Shown: positions 8,945-18,621, counted from the stretch's first letter. The stretch is 64,000 nt of DNA from Alteromonas profundi (GCF_010500865.1 NZ_JAAAWN010000001.1:296287-360286); one strand, 5' to 3'. The notes: a model not told the origin generated them from the letters alone. Made by a program: numbers and translations.

Positions 8945-8960
8945 TGGCACTCACCTTGCA
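8945..8960 (+). promoter_or_regulatory. Sigma-54 promoter of the flgF operon
   Basis: TGGCAC-TCACC-TTGCA matches the consensus. Transcription should start near 8971, which supports the flgF ATG at 8999 over a GTG at 8981 only about 10 bases into the message. Confidence 0.88.
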
Positions 8961-8998
8961 ATTCATGAGTATGGTTTAACGTGAGTCAAAAGTCAGTC

Positions 8999-9742
8999 AT
9001 GGACAAACTTCTCTATATAGCAGCAAGCGGCGCCTCTCAAGACCTTCTCGGGACTGGGATTCGAGCTAATAACTTAGCGAACGCACAGACAACAGGGTTC
9101 CGTGCGCAGCTTGAGCAGGCAAGAGCGATGCCGGTGTACGGCGAAGGGTTGCCGTCACGTGTCTTTTCGATGACGGAAAGCCCCTCAAATAACTATGAGT
9201 CTGGCCCTATGATTAAAACAGGGCGGGATTTGGATGTCGCTATTCAAGGCGATGGTTGGTTTGCCGTTCAAGATCAAAATGGTCAAGAAGCTTACTCTCG
9301 CGACGGTAACTTTAAGTTAGGCGACGACGGAATTTTGACAGATATTCATGATCGCGTGGTGCTTGGTGATAACGGCCCCATCTTTTTACCCGTTCCCTTA
9401 GATAACCTCAATATCGCATCGGATGGAAGTTTATCCATGCGCCAGTTGGGCGCCCCAGCAAATGTAATTGAGGACATAGGTCGACTGAAATTAGTTAACC
9501 CTAATTATGCAGATATGGAGCGTGGCACCGATGGCTTGTTCCGTATGGAAGATGGAACTATCGCCCCTGGCGCAGCAGACGTGAAAGTAATGTCTGGCAT
9601 GCTTGAAGGGTCGAACGTAAATGGGGTTGAAGAGATGGTGGATATGATAAGCCTACAACGTCATTACGAGTTGCAAGTAAAAGTAATGAAGCAGGCGGAA
9701 GAGCTCGATACTCGCGGAAACACACTACTTCGCATTTTGTAA
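8999..9742 (+). CDS. flgF: FlgF, proximal rod protein
   Basis: 247 residues beginning MDKLLYIAASGA, the usual FlgF start, then the axial motif IRANNLANAQTTGFRAQLEQ and a C-terminal rod helix (MVDMISLQRHYELQVKVMK). An in-frame GTG at 8981 would add six residues but sits almost at the predicted transcription start. FlgF joins FlgB/C to the distal rod. First gene of flgFGHIJKL. Confidence 0.92.
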   Translation: MDKLLYIAASGASQDLLGTGIRANNLANAQTTGFRAQLEQARAMPVYGEGLPSRVFSMTESPSNNYESGPMIKTGRDLDVAIQGDGWFAVQDQNGQEAYSRDGNFKLGDDGILTDIHDRVVLGDNGPIFLPVPLDNLNIASDGSLSMRQLGAPANVIEDIGRLKLVNPNYADMERGTDGLFRMEDGTIAPGAADVKVMSGMLEGSNVNGVEEMVDMISLQRHYELQVKVMKQAEELDTRGNTLLRIL

Positions 9743-9790
9743 TTTTATTTTTAGTTACGTTGCAGTTTGTTGTGACGTCGGGAGGTTTAT

Positions 9791-10579
9791 ATGCACCCAG
9801 CATTGTGGATAAGTAAAACAGGATTAGATGCCGCACAAACAGATGTTGCCGTGGTATCCAACAACTTAGCGAATGCCTCTACGGTGGGATTTAAAAAAGA
9901 CCGTGCAGTATTTGAAGATTTACTCTATCAAAATATTAACCAACCGGGTGGTCGTTCATCCGCGGATACCGAGTTACCTTCGGGGCTTATGCTGGGGTCG
10001 GGGTCAAAAGTAGTCTCTACCCAAAAAGCTCATACCCAAGGAAACTTACTGACCACTGACAATGCATTAGACATGTCGATTCAAGGGCGTGGGTATTTCG
10101 AAATATTACAAGCTGACGGCACGGTAGCTTACTCCCGAAATGGTCAGTTCGCGCTAAATGACCAGGGCCAAATAGTTACCTCTGGCGCAGGCTTTTTACT
10201 GCAACCTGAAGTTGCCGTACCTGAAGATGCGCAGCAAATAACGATTTCTCAAGACGGTGAAATTAGTGTCAGTATTCGCGGTCAGGCTGAGCCTCAGGTA
10301 TTAGGTCAAATGAATATCTCAGATTTTGTAAACCCAACGGGATTACAGCCTATTGGTCAAAACTTGTATGTAGAAACGGCGTCTAGCGGGGCACCTATAC
10401 AAGGGGTACCTGGGTTGCAAGGGCTGGGTTATATCTCGCAAGGCACACTGGAAACGTCTAACGTTAATGTAACGGAAGAGTTAGTGAACTTGATTGAAAG
10501 CCAGCGCTTGTACGAGATGAATTCAAAAGTCATTTCATCTGTCGATCAGATGCTTGGACAAGTTATTCAGCAATTATAG
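9791..10579 (+). CDS. flgG: FlgG, distal rod protein
   Basis: 262 residues, the standard FlgG length. It has the axial N-terminal motif (VVSNNLANASTVGFKKDRAVF) and C-terminal helix (VTEELVNLIESQRLYEMNSK). FlgG forms the long distal rod crossing the periplasm. GGGAGG lies 5 bases before the ATG. The stop codon overlaps a possible GTG start of flgH. Confidence 0.95.
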   Translation: MHPALWISKTGLDAAQTDVAVVSNNLANASTVGFKKDRAVFEDLLYQNINQPGGRSSADTELPSGLMLGSGSKVVSTQKAHTQGNLLTTDNALDMSIQGRGYFEILQADGTVAYSRNGQFALNDQGQIVTSGAGFLLQPEVAVPEDAQQITISQDGEISVSIRGQAEPQVLGQMNISDFVNPTGLQPIGQNLYVETASSGAPIQGVPGLQGLGYISQGTLETSNVNVTEELVNLIESQRLYEMNSKVISSVDQMLGQVIQQL

Positions 10580-10590
10580 TGAGTAACCTT

Positions 10591-11271
10591 ATGCGTATTC
10601 TTGTTCTTTCTACAGCTCTTTTGATGCTAGGTGGTTGTGCCTCTTCCGGCAAGCCGCCTGTGGAGGCAAATGATCCATCGTTTGCCCCTGTGGTACCAGA
10701 TTACCCCCGAGAAACTATCGTGGAAGATGGCTCTTTGTTCCGTTCTTTTATGGCAAACAGCCTCTATTCAGATGTAACCGCCAGACGGGTAGGCGATATC
10801 ATCACGGTTGCGTTAAGCGAAAGCACGTCGGCAAGTAAATCGGCAGATACCACTACAGCAAAAGATACCAACGTAGACTTGAACACCATAACGGGCTTGG
10901 GGGGTAATGCGGTTAGCATTGGCGGCCAGTCGGTTCAATTGGGCATAGGCTCTTCACGAGATTTTAGTGGCGACGCAGAAGCTAATCAAAGTAATAGTTT
11001 ATCAGGCGCTATATCTGTCACCGTTGTTGAGGTATTGCCCAACAACAATTTAGTTATACGTGGCGAGAAATGGATAACCCTTAATCATGGTGACGAATAT
11101 ATTCGCCTAACAGGCATTATTCGCCCTGCAGATATCAGCCCAGAAAATGAAATTGTGTCAACCAAGGTAGCGAATGCGCGAATTCAATACTCAGGCACTG
11201 GCTCGTTCGCTCGCGCTCAAGAACGTGGTTGGTTAACCAAGTTCTTCGACTCAACTTGGTGGCCGCTTTAG
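10591..11271 (+). CDS. flgH: FlgH, L-ring lipoprotein
   Basis: 226 residues with a short signal peptide and lipobox LGGC (residues 13-16). The mature part has the FlgH hallmarks (ARRVGDIITVALSEST, then LPNNNLVIRGEKWITLNHGDEYIRL as a long beta region). It forms the outer-membrane L ring. An ATG at 10591 with GTGAG 7 bases upstream is preferred; a GTG at 10579 overlapping the flgG stop is possible and would add four residues. Confidence 0.94.
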   Translation: MRILVLSTALLMLGGCASSGKPPVEANDPSFAPVVPDYPRETIVEDGSLFRSFMANSLYSDVTARRVGDIITVALSESTSASKSADTTTAKDTNVDLNTITGLGGNAVSIGGQSVQLGIGSSRDFSGDAEANQSNSLSGAISVTVVEVLPNNNLVIRGEKWITLNHGDEYIRLTGIIRPADISPENEIVSTKVANARIQYSGTGSFARAQERGWLTKFFDSTWWPL

Positions 11272-11289
11272 GCGGATAGGAGCATGATT

Positions 11290-12402
11290 ATGCGATTGTT
11301 TATTATTGTACTAACCGCATTTAGTTTATTGGCGCCGCACCTTGCAATGGGGCAGAGAATTAAAGATCTCGCAAGTATTCAGGGCGTTAGAAGCAACCAG
11401 TTAGTGGGCTATGGGCTTGTGGTGGGATTACCCGGAACCGGTGAGCAAAGCCCCTTTACTGAACAAAGTTTCAGAACCATGCTAAGTAATTTTGGTATAA
11501 GTTTGGATGCGAATACCAAACCAAAAATTAAAAATGTCGCTGCGGTTGCAATACACGCAGAGCTTCCCGCCTTTGTGAAGCCAGGTCAAACCATTGACGT
11601 TACTGTGTCCTCTGTGGGTGAAGCCAGCAGTTTGCAAGGTGGAACGCTATTACAAACCTTTTTACGCGGCGTCGATGGCAAAGTGTATGCAGTGGCACAA
11701 GGCAGTTTAGTGGTTAGTGGTTTTGGCGCACAAGGCGGCGATGGCTCGCGCATTGTCGTAAATACGCCTACGGTCGGGCGCATTCCCAATGGCGCAATGG
11801 TAGAGAGAGCGGTACCAAGTGGCTTTGCCAATGGGGATACGCTTACACTGAATTTGCACCGCCCAGATTTTTCTACTGCTAAGGCGTTAGCCGATACTAT
11901 AAATGAGAGACTGGGCGCACAGCCCGATAAAGGCTATGTAATTGCTACACCCATAGATGCGGCTTCTGTGCGAGTATCTGCGCCCCGAGATGTAGGTCAA
12001 CGCGTAGGGTTTCTTGCAACCTTAGAAAACTTTGAATTTACACCAGCCGACGCACCTGCGCGAGTAGTTATTAATAGCCGCACAGGAACTATTGTAATAG
12101 GAAGTGATGTGCGCTTACTGCCTGCAGCTATCACACACGGTGGTTTGACGGTGACCATATCTGAAAATCAACAGGTTTCTCAGCCTAATGCTTTTGGTGA
12201 AGGAGAGACGGCCATAACAACCCAGTCGATTGTTGATGTTGATCTCGCCGATAGCCGTATGTTTAAGTTTGAACCTGGCGTAACGCTAGATCAGTTAGTC
12301 AGAGCCGTTAACGAAGTGGGCGCAGCGCCGGGCGATCTAATGGCGATATTAGAAGCTTTACGCCAGGCAGGTGCTCTTCATGGCGAACTGGTGATTATCT
12401 AA
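11290..12402 (+). CDS. flgI: FlgI, P-ring protein
   Basis: 370 residues, usual length. A signal peptide ([21 protein letters not shown]) is followed by the conserved start [20 protein letters not shown] and by other strongly conserved FlgI stretches ([16 protein letters not shown]). FlgI polymerises into the periplasmic P ring with help from FlgA. The ATG at 11290 is 7 bases after AGGAG; the ATG at 11284 is only one base after it. The stop overlaps the flgJ start by one base. Confidence 0.95.
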   Translation: MRLFIIVLTAFSLLAPHLAMGQRIKDLASIQGVRSNQLVGYGLVVGLPGTGEQSPFTEQSFRTMLSNFGISLDANTKPKIKNVAAVAIHAELPAFVKPGQTIDVTVSSVGEASSLQGGTLLQTFLRGVDGKVYAVAQGSLVVSGFGAQGGDGSRIVVNTPTVGRIPNGAMVERAVPSGFANGDTLTLNLHRPDFSTAKALADTINERLGAQPDKGYVIATPIDAASVRVSAPRDVGQRVGFLATLENFEFTPADAPARVVINSRTGTIVIGSDVRLLPAAITHGGLTVTISENQQVSQPNAFGEGETAITTQSIVDVDLADSRMFKFEPGVTLDQLVRAVNEVGAAPGDLMAILEALRQAGALHGELVII

Positions 12403-13352
12403 TGGATAGTTTAAGTACAAAATCACAGTTGGACATGGCACGCAATGTTCACGATTTGGGCAGTATCAACAAAATGCGTGAAGCTATCGCTTCAGGTGAT
12501 GAAACGGTGTTGCAAGAGGCGGCTCAACAATTCGAAGCTATTTTTGTACAAATGATGCTTAAGTCTATGCGTAAAGCGCAAGATACGTTAGCAGATGAAG
12601 ACAGCCCGTTTAACTCGCAGCAGGTGAAGTTTTACCGAGATATGCATGACCAGCAGTTAGCTACTGACCTTACGTCTAGCGGTGGGATGGGGCTTGCCGA
12701 CATCATCGTTAAGCAATTAGGGCAAAGCGAAGATGGCTATAGACCTGCGAGTATCATACGTAGTGATGGCAACTTAAGTTCGCTAAATGACCGAAGTAGA
12801 GAACAGGTGACACACGCACAGGAAAACGTCCTGGCATCAGAATCGAAAGGCGCCCCCGCAGCCAGAAAAGATGTGATGTTTGAAAGTCCACAACATTTTG
12901 TTGAAACCTTACGTCCCCATGCGGAAAACGTAGCACAAAAGTATGGTCTTGATGCAAAGGCCATTATCGCCCAAGCGGCGGTGGAAACCGGCTGGGGCAA
13001 GTTTGTTATTCATAACGCCGATGGTTCTAGTTCACATAACCTGTTTGGCATTAAAGCTAATCGGCAGTGGCAGGGCGAGCAAGCGGTGGTCGACACGCTT
13101 GAATTCAACGGGACTGTTCCTGAAAAGCAAAAAGCGGCGTTTCGATCTTATCCTTCACTCACTGAAGCTTTGGACGATTACGGTAAGTTCATTGCGACTC
13201 AGCCGCGCTATCAACAAGCGGTTGAAAATGCGCAGGATGCAACAAGGTACGCCCAAGAATTGCAAAAAGCAGGCTATGCTACCGATCCTAAATATGCGGA
13301 TAAAATTATGTCTGTTTACCATGGTGACAGGCTAAACGGGTTGATGCCGTAA
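12402..13352 (+). CDS. flgJ: FlgJ, rod scaffold and peptidoglycan hydrolase
   Basis: 316 residues in two domains. The N-terminal part (1-110) is the rod-binding domain (QQFEAIFVQMMLKSMRKA). The C-terminal part (about 160-316) is a glucosaminidase domain with the likely catalytic Glu195 in AQAAVETGWGK and the motif SHNLFGIKA. The protein opens the murein layer for rod growth. It overlaps flgI by one base; flgK follows after 16 bases. Confidence 0.94.
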   Translation: MDSLSTKSQLDMARNVHDLGSINKMREAIASGDETVLQEAAQQFEAIFVQMMLKSMRKAQDTLADEDSPFNSQQVKFYRDMHDQQLATDLTSSGGMGLADIIVKQLGQSEDGYRPASIIRSDGNLSSLNDRSREQVTHAQENVLASESKGAPAARKDVMFESPQHFVETLRPHAENVAQKYGLDAKAIIAQAAVETGWGKFVIHNADGSSSHNLFGIKANRQWQGEQAVVDTLEFNGTVPEKQKAAFRSYPSLTEALDDYGKFIATQPRYQQAVENAQDATRYAQELQKAGYATDPKYADKIMSVYHGDRLNGLMP

Positions 13353-13368
13353 GGCGTGAGGAAAACTT

Positions 13369-15447
13369 ATGAGTTCAGTCGATCTATTTTCTCTTGCTAG
13401 CAGTGGGGTTAACGCCAGTAGTAAGTTGCTGCAAACCACCAGTAATAATATTGCCAATGTAAATACTGATGGCTACGTGCGCCAACGTACCGAACTGAAC
13501 AATAGTCAAGTGTTCGGGGTGAGTATTGGAAATACAGAGCGTATTATTAATCAGTTTGCGCAAAATCAATTGCGCCGCGATATTACCCTAGTCGGCGAGT
13601 TAGAGTCGTATTCAACTAAAACCTCTGCGATAGATAATCTCCTTGCGGGCGAGGCGAATTCCTTGTCTAAGGGCTTTAGTGAATTCTTCGCTGCCTTACA
13701 AACTTCAGCCGATGACCCAACTAATCTTGCCTCTCGTGAACAAGTGCTCGCGAAAAGTGAATCTCTATACCAGCGTATGCGCACAGTGTCTGACTATGCT
13801 ATCGAAAAAGAAGAAGAGCTTAATTTAGAGTTTAATTCAATGGTTAGTCGCGCCAATAGCTTGATAGGTAATATTGGAGAATTGAACAAAAGCATTGTAA
13901 TGGCGCAAGGAAACAATACCAGTGATGAGCCAAGTGCCCTGCTTAACGAACGAGACCAAGCTATCGATGAATTAGCATCAATCATGTCGATAAATGTGAA
14001 AGAAAGCCAAAGTCAAAATGGCGCTGTCACCATAAACCTTACTTCCGGAGAGTCGCTTGTATTAGATAATGGTTCGTTTAATTTGTTTGATCTGGGTAAC
14101 AATGCAGATGTGACTTATAAAGAGCTAACGCTGCAAACTAATTTTGGTTCTCAAACGAAAGATGAAACGGCGATAAACGTAATAGAAAGCGAGCTTGGCG
14201 GAGCCTTAGGTGGGTTATTTCGTTTTAGAAACGAAGTATTAGGTCCAGCCATGCGTGATGTAGGACAACTGGCCGTAGCCTTTGCAGATGCAATGAACAG
14301 CCAAAATAAACTAGGTATGGACTTAGATGGGCAACTGGGCAGTGATATATTTGATATCCCAACCTTCTCAGGCTTAACAGATAATAACACCGTAGGGGAT
14401 TATCAAGTAACGGGCCGAATAACGGCAGGCGCTGGGGCTGAGGTTACGGATGCTGATTATAGTATCAAAGTTACGAATGTTGCCTCCGGTGTTCCTTCGG
14501 AAATAGAGGTTACGTTACTTAACGCCGATGGTACGGTGAAAACCGATGGCTCAGGCGCGCCTCTCGTATACTCAGGTTTAAGTGTAGGTGGAGGTTTTAA
14601 CGAGCTTCCCGGCGGAATTGAAGTTGAATTTGACGGTTCAGATACCTATGTTGGTGGCGAAGAGTTTCTACTACAACCCACTAAAAATATAGCGTCATCT
14701 ATTTCCTTAGCAACACAACGCGCAGAAGACTTAGCGTTCGCATCGCCCATAAGGGCGCAAGCCGACAGCAGTAATTTAGGCAGTGCCAACGTAACGGGTG
14801 TAACAATCACTAATACCACAACCACAGGCACTGTGGAGCAATCGGCGTTTGATGGTGCAGGGGGGATTGATACTGCGGCCCCGGCACAAATAGTCTTCAC
14901 CGCCCAAGACAGCTATCAGGTATTAGATGCAAGTAATAATGTGCTGGCAACGGTTTCCGGCACGACTAATTTAAATAATCTTATCCAGCAAGCAAAAGAC
15001 AGTGCGGGTATTTATAGCGGCCAAGATGACTATCCTGGCTACGATTTGAGTTTAGATGGTGTACCAAGAGCCGGCGATTCTTTTTCTATTGGTTATAATA
15101 CTGATGGCTTTAATGACAATACTAATACCCTGGCTATCGCCGCACTACAAAATGAAGGCCTAGTGCAGGTGAGTAGCGAAGCGAGCAATAAACCACGAAC
15201 GTTTCAAGATGCTTATGCATCTATGGTAGGACGTATCGGTGAAGATGCCGCCATGGCTAATGTGTCCTTACAGTCGGCAGAAGCAATGAAAGTCCAGTCT
15301 GAAAACTGGTTTGAATCTGTTTCTGGAGTAAGTTTAGATGAAGAGGCTGCGAACCTTATAAAGTATCAACAATCTTATGCTGCAGCTGCCCGAATATTGT
15401 CAACAGCGCAAGAATTGTTCGACACCATATTACAGTCGGCGAGGTAA
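13369..15447 (+). CDS. flgK: FlgK, hook-filament junction protein HAP1
   Basis: 692 residues. The N-terminal axial motif (LLQTTSNNIANVNTDGYVRQR) and C-terminal helix (EAANLIKYQQSYAAAARILSTAQEL) are conserved. The protein is about 140 residues longer than the Salmonella version; the extra length is in the central Gly/Thr/Asp-rich region, consistent with the larger FlgK of marine relatives. It caps the hook and starts the filament. AGGAAAAC precedes the ATG. Confidence 0.94.
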   Translation: MSSVDLFSLASSGVNASSKLLQTTSNNIANVNTDGYVRQRTELNNSQVFGVSIGNTERIINQFAQNQLRRDITLVGELESYSTKTSAIDNLLAGEANSLSKGFSEFFAALQTSADDPTNLASREQVLAKSESLYQRMRTVSDYAIEKEEELNLEFNSMVSRANSLIGNIGELNKSIVMAQGNNTSDEPSALLNERDQAIDELASIMSINVKESQSQNGAVTINLTSGESLVLDNGSFNLFDLGNNADVTYKELTLQTNFGSQTKDETAINVIESELGGALGGLFRFRNEVLGPAMRDVGQLAVAFADAMNSQNKLGMDLDGQLGSDIFDIPTFSGLTDNNTVGDYQVTGRITAGAGAEVTDADYSIKVTNVASGVPSEIEVTLLNADGTVKTDGSGAPLVYSGLSVGGGFNELPGGIEVEFDGSDTYVGGEEFLLQPTKNIASSISLATQRAEDLAFASPIRAQADSSNLGSANVTGVTITNTTTTGTVEQSAFDGAGGIDTAAPAQIVFTAQDSYQVLDASNNVLATVSGTTNLNNLIQQAKDSAGIYSGQDDYPGYDLSLDGVPRAGDSFSIGYNTDGFNDNTNTLAIAALQNEGLVQVSSEASNKPRTFQDAYASMVGRIGEDAAMANVSLQSAEAMKVQSENWFESVSGVSLDEEAANLIKYQQSYAAAARILSTAQELFDTILQSAR

Positions 15448-15454
15448 TTAAACT

Positions 15455-16678
15455 ATGCGAATATCAACCAGTCAGGTTTATGATCAGAACATTCGTACTA
15501 TCATGAACAACCAAGAAGATTTGGTAAAAACTCAGCAGCAGCTTGCATCTGGTAAACGCATCATTACACCGTCAGATGATCCGGTTGGCGCCGCAAAGGT
15601 CCTACGATTAACCGAAGAAATTGACGAGTTAACCCAATTTCAGCGTAATAACGATTTAGTAACGGGGTCGTTGGAGCAACAAGAAGCTGTATTAGAAAAT
15701 ATCACCAATTCAATTAACCGGGCCAGGACGCTTGTTGTAGAGGCGGGTTCAGGCGCATTGGCTGAACAAGATAGACGTGCCATTGGCGCAGAATTAGAAC
15801 AGATCAAGCTAGAGGTATTCGACCTGATGAATACCCAAGATGCTGATGGAAATTTCATTTATGCGGGTTATCAATCCGCTGAACCTGCATTTGAATATAA
15901 CCCTGCTGCGTCAGGGAATGCCATTACGTTTACCGGCGATGCTGGCGTAAGTTTTGTTCAACTTTCCAATAGCTCAAAGATACAATCGACAAGTAATGGC
16001 TATGAAGTATTTGAAAACGTACTCTCGCGGTTTAATTTCTCGGTTACTAGCGATACGGTAAGTAGTTTTGAGCAAGCAACGGTAAGCGCGCAAAAAACCT
16101 TTGATGCGTTTTTCGATGATAGTTATGACCCTGTTAACGGTGCAAACAACGAATTTCAAGTTTCGTTTTTAGCCGGTGGTGATGCGCAACTTATTAACGT
16201 AGCCACAGGAAATGTTGTTGATACTGTTGGATTTACCCCTGGCGAGCCGGTTACCATTAAAGGTATGCAATTCGAAGTTACCGCTAATGCGGGGGAAACG
16301 ATTAACTTCACGCTAGATGCGCCAGAAAAGAAGAGCATGGCGCAAACACTTCATGACATGCAGCAAGTACTCATGGATAGCAGTACTGACAATGACGCGC
16401 TTCAAGAAGCCATCTCAGATGCTTTAGTAGGGTTGGACAACGGCCTTGAAATCATCTCACTAGAACGTGCTTCTATTGGAAGCCGGTTGAATATTGCTGA
16501 GTCGGTATACGAAAGTAATTTAGATATGGAAATTGCAGCAAAAGCATCTCGTAGTTCGATAGAAGATGTTGATTATGCTGAAGCATCGTCTGAATTTGCT
16601 AAGCAAGAAACTGCCTTAGAAGCAGCCCTCGCCTCGTTTCCCAAAGTTTCAAATTTATCGCTATTTAATTATATCTAA
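15455..16678 (+). CDS. flgL: FlgL, hook-filament junction protein HAP3
   Basis: 407 residues with flagellin-like ends: RISTSQVYDQNIRTIMNNQ near the start, LASGKRIITPSDDPVGAAK, and a C-terminal helical segment (SSEFAKQETALEAALASFPK). FlgL sits between FlgK and the filament. Starts 7 bases after flgK and ends the flgF operon. No T-tracted terminator follows, only the stem-loop at 16686. Confidence 0.94.
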   Translation: MRISTSQVYDQNIRTIMNNQEDLVKTQQQLASGKRIITPSDDPVGAAKVLRLTEEIDELTQFQRNNDLVTGSLEQQEAVLENITNSINRARTLVVEAGSGALAEQDRRAIGAELEQIKLEVFDLMNTQDADGNFIYAGYQSAEPAFEYNPAASGNAITFTGDAGVSFVQLSNSSKIQSTSNGYEVFENVLSRFNFSVTSDTVSSFEQATVSAQKTFDAFFDDSYDPVNGANNEFQVSFLAGGDAQLINVATGNVVDTVGFTPGEPVTIKGMQFEVTANAGETINFTLDAPEKKSMAQTLHDMQQVLMDSSTDNDALQEAISDALVGLDNGLEIISLERASIGSRLNIAESVYESNLDMEIAAKASRSSIEDVDYAEASSEFAKQETALEAALASFPKVSNLSLFNYI

Positions 16679-16911
16679 TCTCTAATATTACGGGTGAGTG
16701 ATGCCATACCCGTAATAGTGGCAAGATAAACCCGAGCCTCTTTATCTACGAGCAAGGAATAGTACGACAGATATAAGGTATCCCTCGCGCTCGGTAAGGC
16801 AAGTCGCGCTTCAAGGCTGCCATTGTCTCCAGAAAGTAGCCACAATTTCGTGGTAAGCTTTTCCTGTTCCAATCTCTTCCTGCCAGTAAAAATAGGAACG
16901 GGTGAGTGCAC
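16675..16911 (-). CDS. Doubtful small ORF between flgL and flagellin 1
   Basis: A GTG-initiated frame of 78 codons on the minus strand with a TGA two codons upstream of the start, ending inside the last bases of flgL. The product is rich in Leu, Ala, Arg and Ser with no signal peptide, membrane segment or family I recognise. It does not lie opposite a gene except at its very end, so it is not simply a shadow; it could also be the decayed remains of a gene. No clear ribosome site is seen. Confidence 0.2.
   Translation of the reverse strand: MHSPVPIFTGRKRLEQEKLTTKLWLLSGDNGSLEARLALPSARDTLYLSYYSLLVDKEARVYLATITGMASLTRNIRD
16686..16717. repeat. 10-bp inverted repeat after flgL
   Basis: TATTACGGGT and ACCCGTAATA are perfectly complementary around a 12-base loop, 8 bases after the flgL stop. 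No T-run follows on either strand, so it may be an mRNA 3' stabilising hairpin or a weak terminator. Between it and 17056 (within the 16679-17198 gap) I see only the doubtful ORF. Confidence 0.5.
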
Positions 16912-17055
16912 ATATCACTGGCCCACCTACATAGCTGCCCAGATCTTTCCTAATTTTAGCGCATTGAGCACATTTATTTCCTATCTAAAACCGATACTTA
17001 GATGATTGAAAGAGGCAATTTTGTTCCGCTTTACGGCAATTGTTGTTTTTTTTTC

Positions 17056-17082
17056 TAAAGGGAATTGTCGCGGGGTCGATAC
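17056..17082 (+). promoter_or_regulatory. Sigma-28 promoter of flagellin 1
   Basis: TAAA, 15 bases, then GTCGATAC, close to TAAA-N15-GCCGATAA. The expected start near 17089 gives a leader of about 110 bases. Within this leader GGTGTTGG (17119-17126) can pair with CCAGCACC (17162-17169), with CTCAG/CTGAG pairing outside it. Confidence 0.65.
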
Positions 17083-17198
17083 AACTACTGAGAGAGTCAG
17101 TTCATCAATTACCCCTCAGGTGTTGGTGACGATTAAATTGTAACGCCGGACATCCCGGCAGCCAGCACCTGCTGGACTGAGCGTGTAGGAGAGACTTT

Positions 17199-18023
17199 AT
17201 GTCTATGTTTGTTAATACCAATGTTTCCTCATTGAATGCCCAGCGTCAATTATTTGATGTAAGTAATTCATTGAGTACGTCATTTGAACGTTTGTCGTCA
17301 GGCTTTCGCATTAATAGTGCTGCTGACGATGCAGCTGGCCTGCAAATCAGTGAGAGAATGACATCCCAAGTACAGGGCTTAGACCAAGCCGTGCGTAACG
17401 CAAATGATGCGATATCATTAACGCAAACCGCCGAAGGTGCGCTAGATGAGACGACTACTGCATTACAGCGTATACGTACACTGGCTGTGCAGGCACAAAA
17501 CGGTATCAATAGTGCCGAAGACAGAGCAGCGCTATCGTCAGAGATTACCGCCCTTAAAACAGAGATATCTCGTATAGCGAAAAATACCGAGTTTGCTGGG
17601 TTGAGTATATTAAAAGGCGGCTTCTCAGCCGAGTTTTTAGTTGGGGCGAATGAAGGACAAACCGTTGAGGTTAAAATCGGCGAAACTCAAGGCGATTTTG
17701 GGATAACGGGTTTAGGTATTTCAAGTACTGTTGATACAGATGATAATGCAGATGACCTGTTGGGCGAAGTGGATGATGCGCTATCAAAAATTGGAACAGC
17801 ACGTTCTGATTTAGGTGCATTGCAAAACCGTTTCCAGTCTACTATTAGAAACTTAAGCAACATTTCTGAAAACGTATCGGCGGCACGTTCACAAATTCGT
17901 GATACAGACTTTGCTACCGAAACAGCAAGTTTAACCCGTAATCAGATTATGCAACAGGCAAGCACTACGGTACTTGCGCAAGCGAATCAACGTCCGCAAG
18001 CTGCATTGTCGTTATTAGGGTAG
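17199..18023 (+). CDS. fliC: Flagellin 1
   Basis: 274 residues. Conserved D0/D1 ends: INSAADDAAGLQISERMTSQ at the N-terminus and RNQIMQQASTTVLAQANQRP at the C-terminus. The middle is too short for D2/D3, so the filament surface is made of the D1 region and any attached glycans. GTAGGAGAG precedes the ATG; it has its own sigma-28 type promoter and a strong terminator. Bases 17241-17823 are almost identical to flagellin 4, whereas its C-terminus matches flagellins 2 and 3, suggesting gene conversion. Filament subunit exported via FliS. Confidence 0.95.
   Translation: MSMFVNTNVSSLNAQRQLFDVSNSLSTSFERLSSGFRINSAADDAAGLQISERMTSQVQGLDQAVRNANDAISLTQTAEGALDETTTALQRIRTLAVQAQNGINSAEDRAALSSEITALKTEISRIAKNTEFAGLSILKGGFSAEFLVGANEGQTVEVKIGETQGDFGITGLGISSTVDTDDNADDLLGEVDDALSKIGTARSDLGALQNRFQSTIRNLSNISENVSAARSQIRDTDFATETASLTRNQIMQQASTTVLAQANQRPQAALSLLG
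17241..17823 (+). repeat. Near-identical tract shared with flagellin 4 (copy 1)
   Basis: About 583 bases match 21338-21920 with only about ten differences by eye, most of them after 17690. Identity falls sharply at both ends even though coding sequence continues. Confidence 0.85.
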
Positions 18024-18117
18024 TTAGAATTTTAATTTAGGCGCCTTATTATACGTGAGCGTATTTACCTAAAATACTCATTCAATTAGGCACGAAAACT
18101 ATACAATTACCTTCAAA

Positions 18118-18145
18118 AACCAGCTTCTTCGAAGCTGGTTTTTTT
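18118..18145 (+). terminator. Terminator after flagellin 1
   Basis: A 10-bp perfect stem AACCAGCTTC/GAAGCTGGTT with a 3-base loop ends in seven T. Between it and the next promoter at 18339 nothing recognisable is seen. Confidence 0.93.
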
Positions 18146-18338
18146 ATGCTTTCTATTGTCATCCTTTGCCGGCGCATTCTCTTATCACTGTTGGTGTTAT
18201 CCGCCTATCCTGTACAGCTGACTATCACGCTTTAGTGCGTAACAAACAATGTTACATATTAAAGGTGAATAGTAGTTATCAATGCAAAGTAGAGGTAAAA
18301 CCTGAATAAAAAGATGAGCTTTTGTAGCGATAAATAGC

Positions 18339-18366
18339 TAAAGCAATTTTACCAGCTTGCCGATAA
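18339..18366 (+). promoter_or_regulatory. Sigma-28 promoter of flagellin 2
   Basis: TAAAG and a perfect GCCGATAA box separated by 16 bases (counted from TAAA), one more than usual. The same geometry occurs at flagellin 3. Confidence 0.75.
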
Positions 18367-18373
18367 ATGATTA

Positions 18374-18621
18374 TCAGCGCGCAAGCGCGGCTAACTGATA
18401 AGACCGAAGCCAGGAGGTAGTGAGAGGTTAGAATCTGAAACTCCGATCTCATCAGTCAGCAAAAGTAAATTGTTCAATTTACTTTTTATTTTATCGGTAG
18501 TGAGCCAATAAAATGTCAGAGTAACCCTGACGTTGATATTTGCAGCATATTTAGTGCCAAAATTATAGGTAATGCAATAAAAACAAAAATAAGCATTGAT
18601 GAAAAAAGTTAGGAGAGAGTC
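18374..18621 (+). promoter_or_regulatory. Long structured 5' leader of flagellin 2
   Basis: About 248 bases from the expected transcription start to the ATG, clearly homologous to the flagellin 3 leader. Hairpins: A, 18390-18403 with 18447-18460 (12 of 14 pairs); B, 18464-18471 with 18476-18483; C, 18488-18494 with 18508-18514, with GG/CC inside; D, 18515-18519 with 18527-18531; E, 18571-18575 with 18593-18597. In hairpins C and E the outer A-T pair is G-C in flagellin 3. Inside hairpin A, 18401-18432 is identical in both leaders and contains AGGAGG far from any long frame. Likely a cis-acting regulatory RNA; no known riboswitch class is recognised. Confidence 0.65.

Noticed and set aside
12943..13335. 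130-codon ORF inside flgJ in another frame
   Set aside because: Shadow of the glucosaminidase domain; flgJ frame is fully explained by its conserved motifs.
18419..18430. Leader peptide GTG-AGA-GGT-TAG in the flagellin 2 and 3 leaders
   Set aside because: Only two bases separate AGGAGG from the GTG, too close for normal initiation; conservation can be explained by RNA structure or protein binding.
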